A stretch of 54,057 nucleotides of DNA from Streptomyces sp. Isolate_45 (GCF_024721315.2 NZ_JANFAK020000047.1:1-54057), one strand, 5' to 3'. Positions 31,602 through 40,147 are shown, counted from the first letter of the stretch. Numbers and translations are program-made. The notes: a model not told the origin generated them from the letters alone.

Positions 31602-32573
31602 TCAAAGGGACGTAGGGCCCGTTTCCCAGCCGGGGCGGTCGGACCAGGCCCTGAGGGTGAGGCCGGTCTCCAGGTGGTGGGCGAGGCCCGTCACCGGGTC
31701 GGTGAAGGCGAGGGTCCGCGCCAGCAGCTGGAGCGGACGGCGGTAGTCGGCCGGCTCGACGGGCTCCGCGACCACCGGGTAGACGGGGTCGCCGAGGATG
31801 GGCAGGCCGAGGGAGTTCATGTGCACCCGCAGTTGGTGGGTGCGGCCGGTGTGCGGGGTCAGCCGGTAGCGGCCCAGGCCGCCCCGGACGTCGGTCAGCT
31901 CGACCAGGCTCTCCGCGTTGGGCTCCGCGCCCGGGACCTCGGTCGCCGCCATGACGCCCCGGACCTTCTCGATGTGGCTGCGGACCGTGCGGGGCAGCTC
32001 CACCGCCGGGTCGTGGACCGCGAGGGCCTCGTACTCCTTGCGGACCTGCCGGTTCTGGAACAACAGCTGGTAGGCGCCGCGGTCCTCGGGGCGGATGCTG
32101 AACATGACCAGCCCCGCCGTCATCCGGTCCAGCCGGTGCGCCGGGCTCAGCGTCGGCAGGTCCAGTTCCTGGCGCAGCCGGGCCAGGGCGGTCTGGAAGA
32201 CGTGGCTGCCGCGCGGGGTGGTCGCCAGGAAGTGCGGCTTGTCCACCACCAGCAGGTGTTGGTCCCGGTACACGACACGGATCGGGAACGGCACCGGCGG
32301 TTCCGCGGGCATGTCCCGGTGGAAGAAGATCCAGCCGCCCGGCTCGTACGGGTCCTCAGGGCGCAGCACCCGGCCGCCCGGGCCCACGACCCGGCCCGCC
32401 GAGAGGAGCCGGGCCATCGACTCGGCGCCGCGGGTGCCGGCGTAGCGCTCGGCCAGGTACGCGCCGAGGGTCGGCCACCTGTCCTCCGGGTCGGGAGGCA
32501 GCCGTAGCCGGACCGGGTCGATGCCGGAGAGCTGGGGCAGGGGCGAGGGCGGCACGTGGGATCTGCGGGTCAT
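31602..32573 (-). CDS. RluA-family RNA pseudouridine synthase
   Basis: Cytoplasmic enzyme of 323 residues that isomerises uridine in rRNA or tRNA. The catalytic Asp is in SPAHRLDRMTAGLVMFS, motif II is YRDQHLLVVDKPHFLATTPRGSH, and the C-terminal KTGR-type motif reads HTGRTHQLRVHMNSLGLPILGD. No S4 RNA-binding domain is present, unlike many RluA/RluD members, so the exact target site is uncertain. A possible -10 (TACCCT) ends 8 nt before the ATG and no Shine-Dalgarno is seen, consistent with a near-leaderless mRNA. It is followed on the other strand by the TetR gene. Confidence 0.92.
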   Translation of the reverse strand: MTRRSHVPPSPLPQLSGIDPVRLRLPPDPEDRWPTLGAYLAERYAGTRGAESMARLLSAGRVVGPGGRVLRPEDPYEPGGWIFFHRDMPAEPPVPFPIRVVYRDQHLLVVDKPHFLATTPRGSHVFQTALARLRQELDLPTLSPAHRLDRMTAGLVMFSIRPEDRGAYQLLFQNRQVRKEYEALAVHDPAVELPRTVRSHIEKVRGVMAATEVPGAEPNAESLVELTDVRGGLGRYRLTPHTGRTHQLRVHMNSLGLPILGDPVYPVVAEPVEPADYRRPLQLLARTLAFTDPVTGLAHHLETGLTLRAWSDRPGWETGPTSL

Positions 32574-32592
32574 CAGGGACCAGGGTAGGCGG

Positions 32593-34158
32593 CTACTCTC
32601 GGGTGAAGGTGCCCAGGTGGTTCTCGTCCAGGTACTCGACGCGGACCGTGCCGTCGGAGAAGGTGACCCCGGTGCGGCCGACGGCGTTCTCGCCGGAGGT
32701 CACGAAGCTGAAGGTGTCCCCGTCGTAGTGGGTCAGCGGGAAGCGCTTGGGGCCGGGACCGAGGGAGAGGGTGAGGCCCTTGCCGTTGCCCCGGTCCTTG
32801 CCGTCGGAGGTGACGGTGAGCGGGCCGTAGAACGCGTTGTCGTACGTGCCGGTGTACGCGCCGGAGTCCTGCGCCGGGCGGGCGCCCGCCGGCGGTCGCG
32901 CGTAGTCGGTGCGGGAGCGGTTCGCGTCCTCCGCCCGCGCGTAGAGGGAGGCGGTCAGCGCCAGCCAGTCGGTGCTCGGCCTGCCGTGCTCGGCGGTGTC
33001 GAAGAAGTCGAGGGCGACGGCGTCGGCGAGGCCGACGGGAGCGCCGTTGGTCAGGACGACGATGCCGAGCTGCTCCAGGGGGAGCAGGGTGACGTTGGAG
33101 TTCGCGCCGAGGTCGAAGGCCCCGGAGTGGCTCAGGCGCAGCCGGCCCGCCTGGTCGTAGCTCACGTTCCAGCCGAGGCCGTAGAACTGCGGGGTGCCCT
33201 GGGGGGTCCGGTCCTGCGCGACGATCTCGGGGAGGTGGGTGCGGGCGAGGGCGTCGGCCGGGATGACGCGCTTGCCGTCGAGGGTGCCGCCGGAGAGCTG
33301 GAGGCGTAGCCAGCGGGCCATGTCGCGGGCCGTGGAACTGACCCCGCCGGCCGGGGCCTGGGCGTCGGCGTCCCGGACGAAGCGCGGGCTCCAGGTGCCG
33401 TCGGGGTTCTTGACGTGGCCGTACGCGCGGTCGGGGGCGTTCGCGTAGGCGGAGAACTCGGTGCTGGTACGGGTCATTCCGGCGGGCTTGAACAGGGTGT
33501 CGTCGCTGAGCTTCTGCCAGCCGGCGCCGTGGTCGCGGGCGACGGCCTCGGCGGCGGCGGTGAGCCCGAAGTTGGTGTAGGCGTAACTCGCGCGGAAGGG
33601 GGTCAGGGGCTCGAAGCGGAGGTGGTCCAGGATGTACGGCTGCTCGTGGCCTAGGTCCTCCAGGAGGTCCCCGGCGTGGTCGGGGAGGCCGCTGCGGTGC
33701 GAGAACAGGTCGGCGGCCGAGACGTGGGCGGTGACCCAGGGGTCCTTGAGGGCGAAGCCGGGCAGGGTCCGGCCGAGGGGCGTGTCCCACGCGTCGGGGG
33801 AGGAGAGCGCGCCGGCGACGACGGTGGAGGAGATCGGCTTCGAGAGGGAGGCCAGTTGGAAGACCGTGTCCGCATCGACGGCGCCGCCCTCGCCGGTCCT
33901 GCGGACGCCGTAGCCCTGGAGGTGGACCACCTTGTCCCGGTGGACCACGACCACCGAGACGCCGGGAACACCGGTGCTGCGCATGCCGTCCCTGACCGTC
34001 GTGTCGAGGCGGGCGAGCGCGCCCGCGACGTCGGTGTCGGTGAGGAGCGGCTTGGGGGGAGGGGGCGGCGTCGGGGCCGCCGGGGCCGCTGCCGCGGAAC
34101 CCGTCGCGACGAGGACGAACGCGGCCCCGGCCAGCCCGGCCGCGCGGAGCGTACGCAT
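32593..34158 (-). CDS. Secreted serine hydrolase (beta-lactamase class C / esterase type)
   Basis: Exported serine hydrolase of 521 residues with a signal peptide (MRTLRAAGLAGAAFVLVATGSAAAAP). Active-site elements of the class C/DD-peptidase fold: SLSK (nucleophile Ser104, Lys107), Y194-T-N196 and an HSG motif in SHSGAF. A C-terminal lipocalin-like segment of about 120 residues (GAYTGTYDNAFYGPLTV, LTHYDGDTFSF) occurs in many esterase-like members. Substrate may be a peptide, ester or beta-lactam. A -10-like GACAAT ends 6 nt before the ATG, so translation may be leaderless. The stop is 19 bp before the pseudouridine synthase start on the same strand. Confidence 0.92.
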   Translation of the reverse strand: MRTLRAAGLAGAAFVLVATGSAAAAPAAPTPPPPPKPLLTDTDVAGALARLDTTVRDGMRSTGVPGVSVVVVHRDKVVHLQGYGVRRTGEGGAVDADTVFQLASLSKPISSTVVAGALSSPDAWDTPLGRTLPGFALKDPWVTAHVSAADLFSHRSGLPDHAGDLLEDLGHEQPYILDHLRFEPLTPFRASYAYTNFGLTAAAEAVARDHGAGWQKLSDDTLFKPAGMTRTSTEFSAYANAPDRAYGHVKNPDGTWSPRFVRDADAQAPAGGVSSTARDMARWLRLQLSGGTLDGKRVIPADALARTHLPEIVAQDRTPQGTPQFYGLGWNVSYDQAGRLRLSHSGAFDLGANSNVTLLPLEQLGIVVLTNGAPVGLADAVALDFFDTAEHGRPSTDWLALTASLYARAEDANRSRTDYARPPAGARPAQDSGAYTGTYDNAFYGPLTVTSDGKDRGNGKGLTLSLGPGPKRFPLTHYDGDTFSFVTSGENAVGRTGVTFSDGTVRVEYLDENHLGTFTRE

Positions 34159-34276
34159 GCGGACATTGTCCCGCCGAACGGGCGGTCCCGCCCTCCGGCG
34201 GCTGCGGGGGGCGGGATGGGGTCGGCCCGGGGCTTGCCCGGCGGAGCTTGAGGATCCGGGGTGGGGAAAGGTTCCC

Positions 34277-35122
34277 TCAGGCGGCGGCGCGGGGGCGGAG
34301 GTCCTGTTCGGCCTCCACCGAGGCGTTCCAGTCCCGCTTGATCGCGCGCCAGCCCTCGTCCGTCTCGCCCTGGCGCCAGTAGCCCGAGATCGACAGGCGC
34401 TCCCGCGGGACGCCGCGGTCCAGGCGCAGGTGGCGGCGGAGTTCCTTCACGAAGCCGGCCTCGCCGTGGACGAAGGCCTGCACGTCGCCGGAGGGGAACA
34501 CGAAGGAGGTGACGGCCTCCACGAGGGCCGCGCCCACCGGGCGGTCGCCGCGGTGCAGCCACACCGGCACCACGCCGTCCGGGGTGGCGAACTTCTGCTC
34601 GTCGGCCGGACCGTCGATCTCCACGAAGGCGTGGACCCGCGCACCCACCGGCATCCGCTCCATCGCGGCCGCGATCGCCGGCAGGGCGCTCTCGTCACCG
34701 GCCAGGAGGTGCCAGCCGGCCAGCGGGTCGGGTGCGTACGCGCCACCGGGGCCGAGGAAGTGGACCAGCTCGCCGGGCTGGACGCGGGCCGCCCACGGTC
34801 CGGCCAGGCCCTCGTCGCCGTGGACGACGAAGTCCAGGGTCAGCTCCAGGTGCGCCGGGTCCCAGTGGCGGACCGTGTACGCGCGCTGGCGCGGCCAGAA
34901 CTCGCGGTGGTGGGTGGAGCGGATCCGCTCCAGGTCCCAGGGCTCCGCGTACCGCACGCCTTCGGGCGCGAACAGCAGTTTCACGTAGTGGTCGGTGTAC
35001 ACACCCGCATCGAAGCCCGACAGTCCGTCACCGCCCAGCACGATCCTGACCATGTGCGGCGTCAGCCGCTCGGTGCGTACGACCACTGCGGTGCCGACAG
35101 TGCGGGCGCGTCCTTCTGCCAC
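34277..35122 (-). CDS. Siderophore-interacting protein (FAD/NAD(P)H ferric-siderophore reductase)
   Basis: Cytoplasmic flavoprotein of 281 residues of the ViuB/SIP family, which reduces ferric siderophores to release iron. The FAD-binding N-terminal domain shows RAYTVRHWDPAHLELTLDFVVHGDEGLAGPWA with the RxYTxR motif. The C-terminal domain has LLAGDESALPAIAAAMERMPVGARVHAFVEI for NAD(P)H. GTG at 35122 is preceded by AGGGAGA at 4-5 nt. A DtxR-type iron box lies 26-45 bp upstream, so the gene should be derepressed in iron starvation. No siderophore biosynthesis genes are nearby. Confidence 0.93.
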   Translation of the reverse strand: MAEGRARTVGTAVVVRTERLTPHMVRIVLGGDGLSGFDAGVYTDHYVKLLFAPEGVRYAEPWDLERIRSTHHREFWPRQRAYTVRHWDPAHLELTLDFVVHGDEGLAGPWAARVQPGELVHFLGPGGAYAPDPLAGWHLLAGDESALPAIAAAMERMPVGARVHAFVEIDGPADEQKFATPDGVVPVWLHRGDRPVGAALVEAVTSFVFPSGDVQAFVHGEAGFVKELRRHLRLDRGVPRERLSISGYWRQGETDEGWRAIKRDWNASVEAEQDLRPRAAA

Positions 35123-35147
35123 GGCGTCTCCCTGAACTCCCCTGAAA

Positions 35148-35167
35148 CTTAGGATTACCTAAGTTAG
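35148..35167 (-). promoter_or_regulatory. Iron box (DmdR/IdeR-type operator) of the siderophore-interacting gene
   Basis: CTTAGG-ATTA-CCTAAG is a perfect inverted repeat, and the 19-mer here matches TTAGGTTAGGCTAACCTAA at about 12-13 positions including complete outer half-sites. It lies 26 bp before the start, within the only 49 bp between this gene and the exonuclease stop. Confidence 0.75.
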
Positions 35168-35171
35168 CACC

Positions 35172-36095
35172 TCATGAGAGCAGCGCGCTGCTCAGGCGCG
35201 AGATCGCTCCGCCCAGACCCCACCGATGGGCGAGCGCGTCGACCACCTCGGGCTGCGCCGGAACCCTTGGCAGCGCCGGGTCGAAGGCCGGGAGCGGGAC
35301 GTCCGAGGCCACCTGCACGACCTTCGGCGCCACCGCCAGATACGGCCGGGATTCATCCAGCCGCTTACGCTGTGTGGGGGTCAACTTCGACTTCGGGTCG
35401 TCGATCGCGGCGATGACCCCGGCCAGGTCCCCGTAGGCGTCCAGCAGCTTGGCGGCGGTCTTCTCGCCGACACCGGGAACGCCCGGCAGACCGTCGCTCG
35501 GGTCGCCGCGCAGCAGCGCCAGGTCCGCGTACCCGGCGCCGTCCACGCCGTACTTCTCGCGCAGCCACGCCTCGTCGGTCACCTGGAGCATCCCCACGCC
35601 CTTGAGCGGGTACAGGACGCGGCGCCGCCGTGCGTCGTCGACCAGCTGGTAGAGGTCCCGGTCGCCGGTGACGATGTCCACCGGCCCGGTCGCGCGGGCG
35701 GTCAGCGTGCCGATCACGTCGTCCGCCTCGTACCCGGCGACGCCGACGCGGGCGATGCCGAACGCGTCCAGCGCCGCCTCGATGATCGGCACCTGGGGGG
35801 CGAGGGTGTCCGGGGTCTCCTCCACGTCGGGACCGGATTCCGTCTCCTGCGCGACGCGGTGCGCCTTGTAGGAGGGGATCAGCTCCACCCTCCAGTGCGG
35901 CCGCCAGTCCGCGTCCATGCAGGCCACAAGGTCGTCGGGGTGGTGGTCCTGGACCAGCCGGCCGATGAAGTCGAGCAGCCCGCGGACGGCGTTGACCGGG
36001 GTGCCGTCGGGGGCCTTCACGGAGTCCGGAACGCCGAAGTAGGCGCGGTAGTAGAGGGAAGCGGTGTCGAGGAGCATCAGGCGTCGTGTCGTCAC
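35172..36095 (-). CDS. 5'-3' exonuclease (FEN/Pol I-domain type)
   Basis: Stand-alone flap/5' exonuclease of 307 residues, the Pol I N-terminal fold, acting on DNA flaps in replication and repair. Visible blocks: LMLLDTASLYYRAYFG, VACMDADWRPHWRVELIPSYKAHR, YEADDVIGTLTA, DIVTGDRDLYQLV (metal-binding acidic residues) and the helix-hairpin-helix DGLPGVPGVGEKTAAKLL. GTG at 36095 is the first start in the conserved region. No clear ribosome binding site is seen. It is upstream of the siderophore-interacting gene on the same strand, but the iron box between them suggests separate control. Confidence 0.94.
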   Translation of the reverse strand: MTTRRLMLLDTASLYYRAYFGVPDSVKAPDGTPVNAVRGLLDFIGRLVQDHHPDDLVACMDADWRPHWRVELIPSYKAHRVAQETESGPDVEETPDTLAPQVPIIEAALDAFGIARVGVAGYEADDVIGTLTARATGPVDIVTGDRDLYQLVDDARRRRVLYPLKGVGMLQVTDEAWLREKYGVDGAGYADLALLRGDPSDGLPGVPGVGEKTAAKLLDAYGDLAGVIAAIDDPKSKLTPTQRKRLDESRPYLAVAPKVVQVASDVPLPAFDPALPRVPAQPEVVDALAHRWGLGGAISRLSSALLS

Positions 36096-36635
36096 GCAGA
36101 CGATGATGCCGCACCCGACCCGGCACCCCGCGGGTCACCCGTGGTGATCGTTTCGTCACTCCAACAGTTGTCCCGCCGCGCGCGTCCGCGATCTTTCCCG
36201 GAGGGTGTGACCACTGGCAGGACGTTCTGCCCGCCCGGCCCCCCCCCGTACGAGGAGTTTCGGACGCCCATGCACGTCGTCACCGCTCTCCCGGTCGAGC
36301 GCCCGGCCGCCGTCGAACCCGATTCCCCCGCTTGCCGTCGCCGAGTCAGCCCGTCGCCGTGGAGCGGGAGTTGGGCGTCGGGGCGGTTCGCCCGCTGACG
36401 GTCCGAGTCTGCGTCGGCCGCCGGGAGGGGGCTCGCCGGGCCGCCTCGTCGCGTCCGTCGGGCCGTCGGGCCGTCGGTCCGTCAGCCCGCCTGTCCGTCC
36501 GGCTGTCCGCATGCGCCCGTCCGCCCGTGTCGGCCCCTCGCCCCCCGCCCCCGGCGGGGGCCGGCCGGGGCACGGGTGTCGTTCCCCCTCGGCGCCGCCG
36601 TCGCGCCTTCCCCCGTCACTCACCCAGGAGCCCCC
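36096..36635. other. 540-bp divergent intergenic region before the Dyp peroxidase gene
   Basis: Contains a C-rich stretch (nine or more C around 36239-36248) and a low-complexity block of CCGTC-like units. A possible 42-codon frame at 36270-36398 (MHVVTALPVERPAAVEP...) has AGGAG 14 nt upstream but no recognisable domain; I do not call it a gene. The last 20 bp hold the AGGAG ribosome binding site of the peroxidase. No promoter stands out on either strand. Confidence 0.5.
36453..36533. repeat. Degenerate CCGTC(GGG) tandem repeat
   Basis: About ten copies of (G)CCGTC or TCCGTC with variable spacers, best preserved as three CCGTCGGG units near 36454-36478. It is intergenic; replication-slippage type sequence is the simplest explanation. 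Confidence 0.55.
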
Positions 36636-38636
36636 ATGGACGCAGCCCCGCCCTTCGGCCCCGCCCGCAGATCCGTCCTGGTGGCCGGGGCCGCCACCGC
36701 CGCGCTCACCGCGTGCCCCTGGGCCGCGGAGGCGGCCGCCCCCGTCACCGCGGCCCTCCCCGGCGACCCGGCCGGCGCCGTTCCCGCCGGACGGGCCGCG
36801 GCCGGGGCCGCCGTCGAACTGCCGCTGCGCGGCGACCGCGACACCCAGGGCGACGTCCTGGCGGGGTCCCGCAAGGACCACGCCTGCCTGCTGCTGCTGC
36901 ACTTCCGCGGCGCGGGGATGGCCCGCCGCTGGCTCGGCCGACTGCTGCCCGAGATCTCCACCACCGAGGAGATGGCCCGCTTCAACGCGGCCTTCAGCGC
37001 CGCGCGGGTGAAGTCCGGCGGCACCGACCCCTCCTCCCTGTCGGCACTGTGGACGAGCCTGTCCCTCACCCACCCCGGCCTGCGCCTGCTCGCCGGGCGC
37101 GACCCCTTCCCCGCCCTGCCCGCCGGCGGCACCGCCGAGGCGTTCAGCCAGGGCGCCGCCCGCCGCGCCGAGGCGCTCGGGGACACCGGGCCCAGCGCCC
37201 CCGACTCCTGGCTGTTCGGCGCCGAGGAACCCGGCCGGGCCGTCCACGCCGTCCTCGGCCTGGCCGCCGACGATCCCGGCCGGCTCGCCGAGGCCGTCGC
37301 CCGGCACCGGGACGCGGTCCGGGCGGCCGGCGGATCGGTCGTGTTCCGGCAGGACGGGGCGACCCTGACCGGGGCCCTGCGCGGGCACGAGCACTTCGGG
37401 TTCGCCGACGGGATCAGCCAGCCCGGCGTACGGGGCTTCGACGAGCCCGACCCGGCCGGCGCGGCCACCGTGCTCGGGAAGCCCGGCACCCGGATCGTGC
37501 CGGCCGGTGAGTTCGTCGTCGGGCAGGAGAAGGTGGGGCGGCGACCCGCCGGACTGCCCGCCTGGGCCACCGGGGGGTCCTTCCAGGTGGTCCGCCGGCT
37601 CGCCCAGGACGTGCCCGGCTGGTGGGACCAGGCCGGAGAACGGCTCGCGGAACTGAAGAAGGCCGGTGCCGCGCCGCCCGAGGCGACCTCGACCTGGCTC
37701 GCCGCCCGCATGGTGGGCCGCTGGCCCGGCGGCACCCCCATCGCGGGTTGCCCCGCCGCCGAGAAGCCCGGCCCGCCCGGACGCGACCCCGACGCCGACC
37801 TCACGTACGGGGACGACCCGCAGGGCTGGCTCACGCCGCTCTTCGCGCACATCCGCAAGGGCAACCCGCGCGACGGCCTCGTCACCGTTCCCGGCCGTCC
37901 CCCGCTGGCCGCCGCCGAACTGGACGGGCGCCGCATCATCCGCCGCGGCATCCCGTACGGACCCGCCTACGACCCCGCGGCGCCGCAGGGCGGCGCCGGC
38001 GGCCCGGACAGCCCGCGCGGCCTGCTGTTCATCGGCTACCAGGCCGACCTCGTCCAGCAGTTCGAGTTCGTCGCCAAGCGGTGGATCAACGACGTCGACT
38101 TCCCGCCCGGCCGCAACCCCCGCGTCGGGGCCGACCCCGTGCTCGGCCCCGAGTCGCCGGTCGCCTTCGAGACCCCCTCCGACAGCGGCGGCCGGGCCAC
38201 CACCCTCAAGTTCGGCCGCTTCGTCCGTACCGAGGGCGCCCTCTACGCCTTCACGCCCTCCCTCACCACCCTGCGCCGCCTCGTCGACGGCGGCCTCGAC
38301 GCCTCCATCGAGGTCCACCCCGGCACCGTCCTGCGGGTCGGGGACGTCCTCGACGCGGGCGACGCCCGCCTCGCGTTCGGCGCCGACGGGGACCTCGTCC
38401 TGCTGGACCGCGACGGAGGTCGCCCCTGGAGCACGGGCACCGCGGGGACCGGCCACGACGCGCACTTCTCCCGCGACGGGGAGCTGAGCGTGCGCGACGA
38501 CGCCGCCCGCACCGTGTGGAGCAGCGGCACCGCCGGCCACCCGGGCGCCCGGCTGCTGGTCCGCCCGGAAGGCGACGTCGTGATCGTCGACGGCGACCGA
38601 GTGCTGTGGCGGGCCCCCGACGGCGACGCGGGGTGA
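36636..38636 (+). CDS. Tat-exported Dyp-type heme peroxidase fused to a bulb-lectin-like domain
   Basis: Protein of 666 residues. The twin-arginine signal (PARRSVLVAGAATAAL) predicts folded export through Tat. The dye-decolorizing peroxidase core has the GxxDG motif in FGFADGISQP (about 253-262, distal Asp and Arg) and the proximal heme histidine in LFAHIRKGNPRD (about 405). Residues about 570-666 (LAFGADGDLVLLDRDG, HFSRDGELSVRDDAARTVW, LLVRPEGDVVIVDGDRVLW) are three repeats of the B-lectin type (G-D-L-V-L plus W), which bind sugars such as mannose. Average Dyp proteins are 300-450 residues, so this is an extended form. ATG at 36636 follows AGGAG. Confidence 0.9.
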   Translation: MDAAPPFGPARRSVLVAGAATAALTACPWAAEAAAPVTAALPGDPAGAVPAGRAAAGAAVELPLRGDRDTQGDVLAGSRKDHACLLLLHFRGAGMARRWLGRLLPEISTTEEMARFNAAFSAARVKSGGTDPSSLSALWTSLSLTHPGLRLLAGRDPFPALPAGGTAEAFSQGAARRAEALGDTGPSAPDSWLFGAEEPGRAVHAVLGLAADDPGRLAEAVARHRDAVRAAGGSVVFRQDGATLTGALRGHEHFGFADGISQPGVRGFDEPDPAGAATVLGKPGTRIVPAGEFVVGQEKVGRRPAGLPAWATGGSFQVVRRLAQDVPGWWDQAGERLAELKKAGAAPPEATSTWLAARMVGRWPGGTPIAGCPAAEKPGPPGRDPDADLTYGDDPQGWLTPLFAHIRKGNPRDGLVTVPGRPPLAAAELDGRRIIRRGIPYGPAYDPAAPQGGAGGPDSPRGLLFIGYQADLVQQFEFVAKRWINDVDFPPGRNPRVGADPVLGPESPVAFETPSDSGGRATTLKFGRFVRTEGALYAFTPSLTTLRRLVDGGLDASIEVHPGTVLRVGDVLDAGDARLAFGADGDLVLLDRDGGRPWSTGTAGTGHDAHFSRDGELSVRDDAARTVWSSGTAGHPGARLLVRPEGDVVIVDGDRVLWRAPDGDAG

Positions 38637-38710
38637 CCGGGAGGATACGGGATGCTGCCGGGGGCCGGGCCCCGTACGCCCTTGCACGCGAATCCGGGGC
38701 CGGTTGCTGC

Positions 38711-38723
38711 GTAAGGTGCTTAC
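38711..38723. promoter_or_regulatory. Inverted repeat GTAAG-GTG-CTTAC before XRE-cupin gene
   Basis: Perfect 5-bp arms, extendable to TGC/GCA with one bulge, 43 bp before the regulator start. It is a plausible autoregulatory operator of the downstream XRE protein, not otherwise supported. Confidence 0.4.
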
Positions 38724-38766
38724 AGCACACCGATGTGCGATGAGGACAGGGGAGGGCAGCCCCGAA

Positions 38767-39426
38767 ATGAACGACAAGGAAGACGGAAACATCGCGGACG
38801 GCACGGGCGGCGGGAACCTCGGGAACGGTCCCGCCGCCGGAAGCGACAAGGAGAAGGACTCCAAGGAACCGCTGCGGGTGGGAGTGGCCGTCCGCAAGCG
38901 GCGCCGTGCCCTGCACCTGACCCTCGCCGCCGTGTCGGCGCGCAGCGGTCTGTCGGTGCCCTTCCTGAGTCAGATAGAGAACGAGCGCGCCCGCCCCAGC
39001 ATGCGGTCCCTGGAGCGGGTCGCCGATGCCCTGGAGACGACCGCGGTCGAGCTGCTGGCCGCCTCCGACACCGCGCGCACCGTGGACCTCGTGCGCGCCG
39101 GCGACGAATCGGGCCTCACCCCGGTGCCCGGCGTACGGCCGCTCGTTCGCGGACACCACCAGCTGCACGCGCTGGAGTTCACCGGGGAGCAGGACGCCGG
39201 ACGCGAGTACCAGCACCGCAACGACGAGCTGATGTACGTGATCTCCGGTGCCTGCCAGGTGGAGGCAGAGGGGCGGGCGTACCGGCTGGAGAGCGGTGAC
39301 GCCCTGTTCCTGTCGGGCGGCGTGCGCCACCGCTGGCGGGCCACCGGCGAGGACACCCGGATCCTGGTGGTCGCGGTCGGAGACCACATCCACGCCACGT
39401 CCGAGCCCCCGTCACCGGGGCACTGA
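38767..39426 (+). CDS. XRE-family regulator with C-terminal cupin domain
   Basis: Transcription regulator of 219 residues. The helix-turn-helix is in LRVGVAVRKRRRALHLTLAAVSARSGLSVPFLSQIENERARPSMRSLERVADALE. A cupin_2 fold follows (about 145-215, QHRNDELMYVISGACQVEAEGRAYRLESGDALFLSGGVRHRWR), likely binding a small effector. The N terminus of about 40 residues is charged and low-complexity. ATG at 38767 has GGGGAGGG about 10 nt upstream; ATG at 38740 is an alternative. It is only 4 nt from the next start, so the two are translationally linked. Confidence 0.9.
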   Translation: MNDKEDGNIADGTGGGNLGNGPAAGSDKEKDSKEPLRVGVAVRKRRRALHLTLAAVSARSGLSVPFLSQIENERARPSMRSLERVADALETTAVELLAASDTARTVDLVRAGDESGLTPVPGVRPLVRGHHQLHALEFTGEQDAGREYQHRNDELMYVISGACQVEAEGRAYRLESGDALFLSGGVRHRWRATGEDTRILVVAVGDHIHATSEPPSPGH

Positions 39427-39430
39427 TCCC

Positions 39431-40147
39431 GTGCGCGTCGTCTCGCTCGTGCCCTCGCTGACCGAGGCCGTCGCGGTCAGCGCGCCCGGCCTGCTCGTCG
39501 GGGTGACCGACTGGTGCACGCATCCGGCGGACCTCGGGGGCGCCGTGCGGATCGGGGGGACGAAGAACCCGGACGTACGGGCGGTCCTGGGGCTGCGCCC
39601 CGACCTGGTCATCGCCAACGAGGAGGAGAACCGGGCCCCCGACCTGGCGGCGCTGCGCGAGGCCGGGGCGGAGGTGCTGGTCACCGAGGTACGGGACCTC
39701 CCGCAGGCGCTGTCCGAACTGGACCGGGTCCTCGTGGGGGCGCTGGGGCTGGAGCGGCCCGGGTGGCTGACGGACGCCGCGGAGGCCTGGGCGAGGGCCG
39801 AGCCGGTGGGCGAGCTCACCGCGGTCGTGCCGATCTGGCGCAGGCCCTGGATGGTGCTGGGTCGGGACACCTTCGCCGGGGACCTGCTGGCCCGCCTCGG
39901 TGTGCGCAACGTCCACGCCGGGCACGCCGAGCGGTATCGGAGGATGCCGGCGGAGGCGGCCGCGCACGGATGCGACCTGGTGGTCCTGCCCGACGAGCCC
40001 TACCGGTTCACCGCCGGGGACGGGCCGGAGGCGTTCCCCGGCCTGCCCGCCGCGCTGGTCAGCGGCCGCCACCTGACCTGGTACGGGCCCTCGCTGGCCG
40101 AGGCGCCGGCGGTCCTGGCGGCGGCCCTGGGGACGGCGCTGGGCTGA
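39431..40147 (+). CDS. Helical-backbone metal receptor-like protein (BtuF/SBP fold, cytoplasmic)
   Basis: Protein of 238 residues resembling periplasmic cobalamin/iron-siderophore-binding proteins: VRVVSLVPSLTEAV, VGVTDWCTHP, IGGTKNPDVRAVLGLRPDLVIANEEEN, and the second lobe MVLGRDTFAGDLLARLGVRNV. There is no signal peptide, so it would stay in the cytoplasm unless the start is further up. GTG at 39431 lies 4 nt after the XRE-cupin stop with no clear ribosome binding site, indicating coupled translation. The ligand may be a corrinoid, heme or metal; nothing here decides. No ABC transporter partner is near. Confidence 0.85.
   Translation: MRVVSLVPSLTEAVAVSAPGLLVGVTDWCTHPADLGGAVRIGGTKNPDVRAVLGLRPDLVIANEEENRAPDLAALREAGAEVLVTEVRDLPQALSELDRVLVGALGLERPGWLTDAAEAWARAEPVGELTAVVPIWRRPWMVLGRDTFAGDLLARLGVRNVHAGHAERYRRMPAEAAAHGCDLVVLPDEPYRFTAGDGPEAFPGLPAALVSGRHLTWYGPSLAEAPAVLAAALGTALG

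Noticed and set aside
36270..36398. Short frame starting MHVVTALPVERPA
   Set aside because: 42 codons, ribosome binding site 14 nt away, no recognisable domain and a degenerate end; kept only as a note in the intergenic entry.
36453..36533. CCGTC array as a CRISPR
   Set aside because: Units are 5-8 bp with no regular spacers and no cas genes; it is simple low-complexity sequence.
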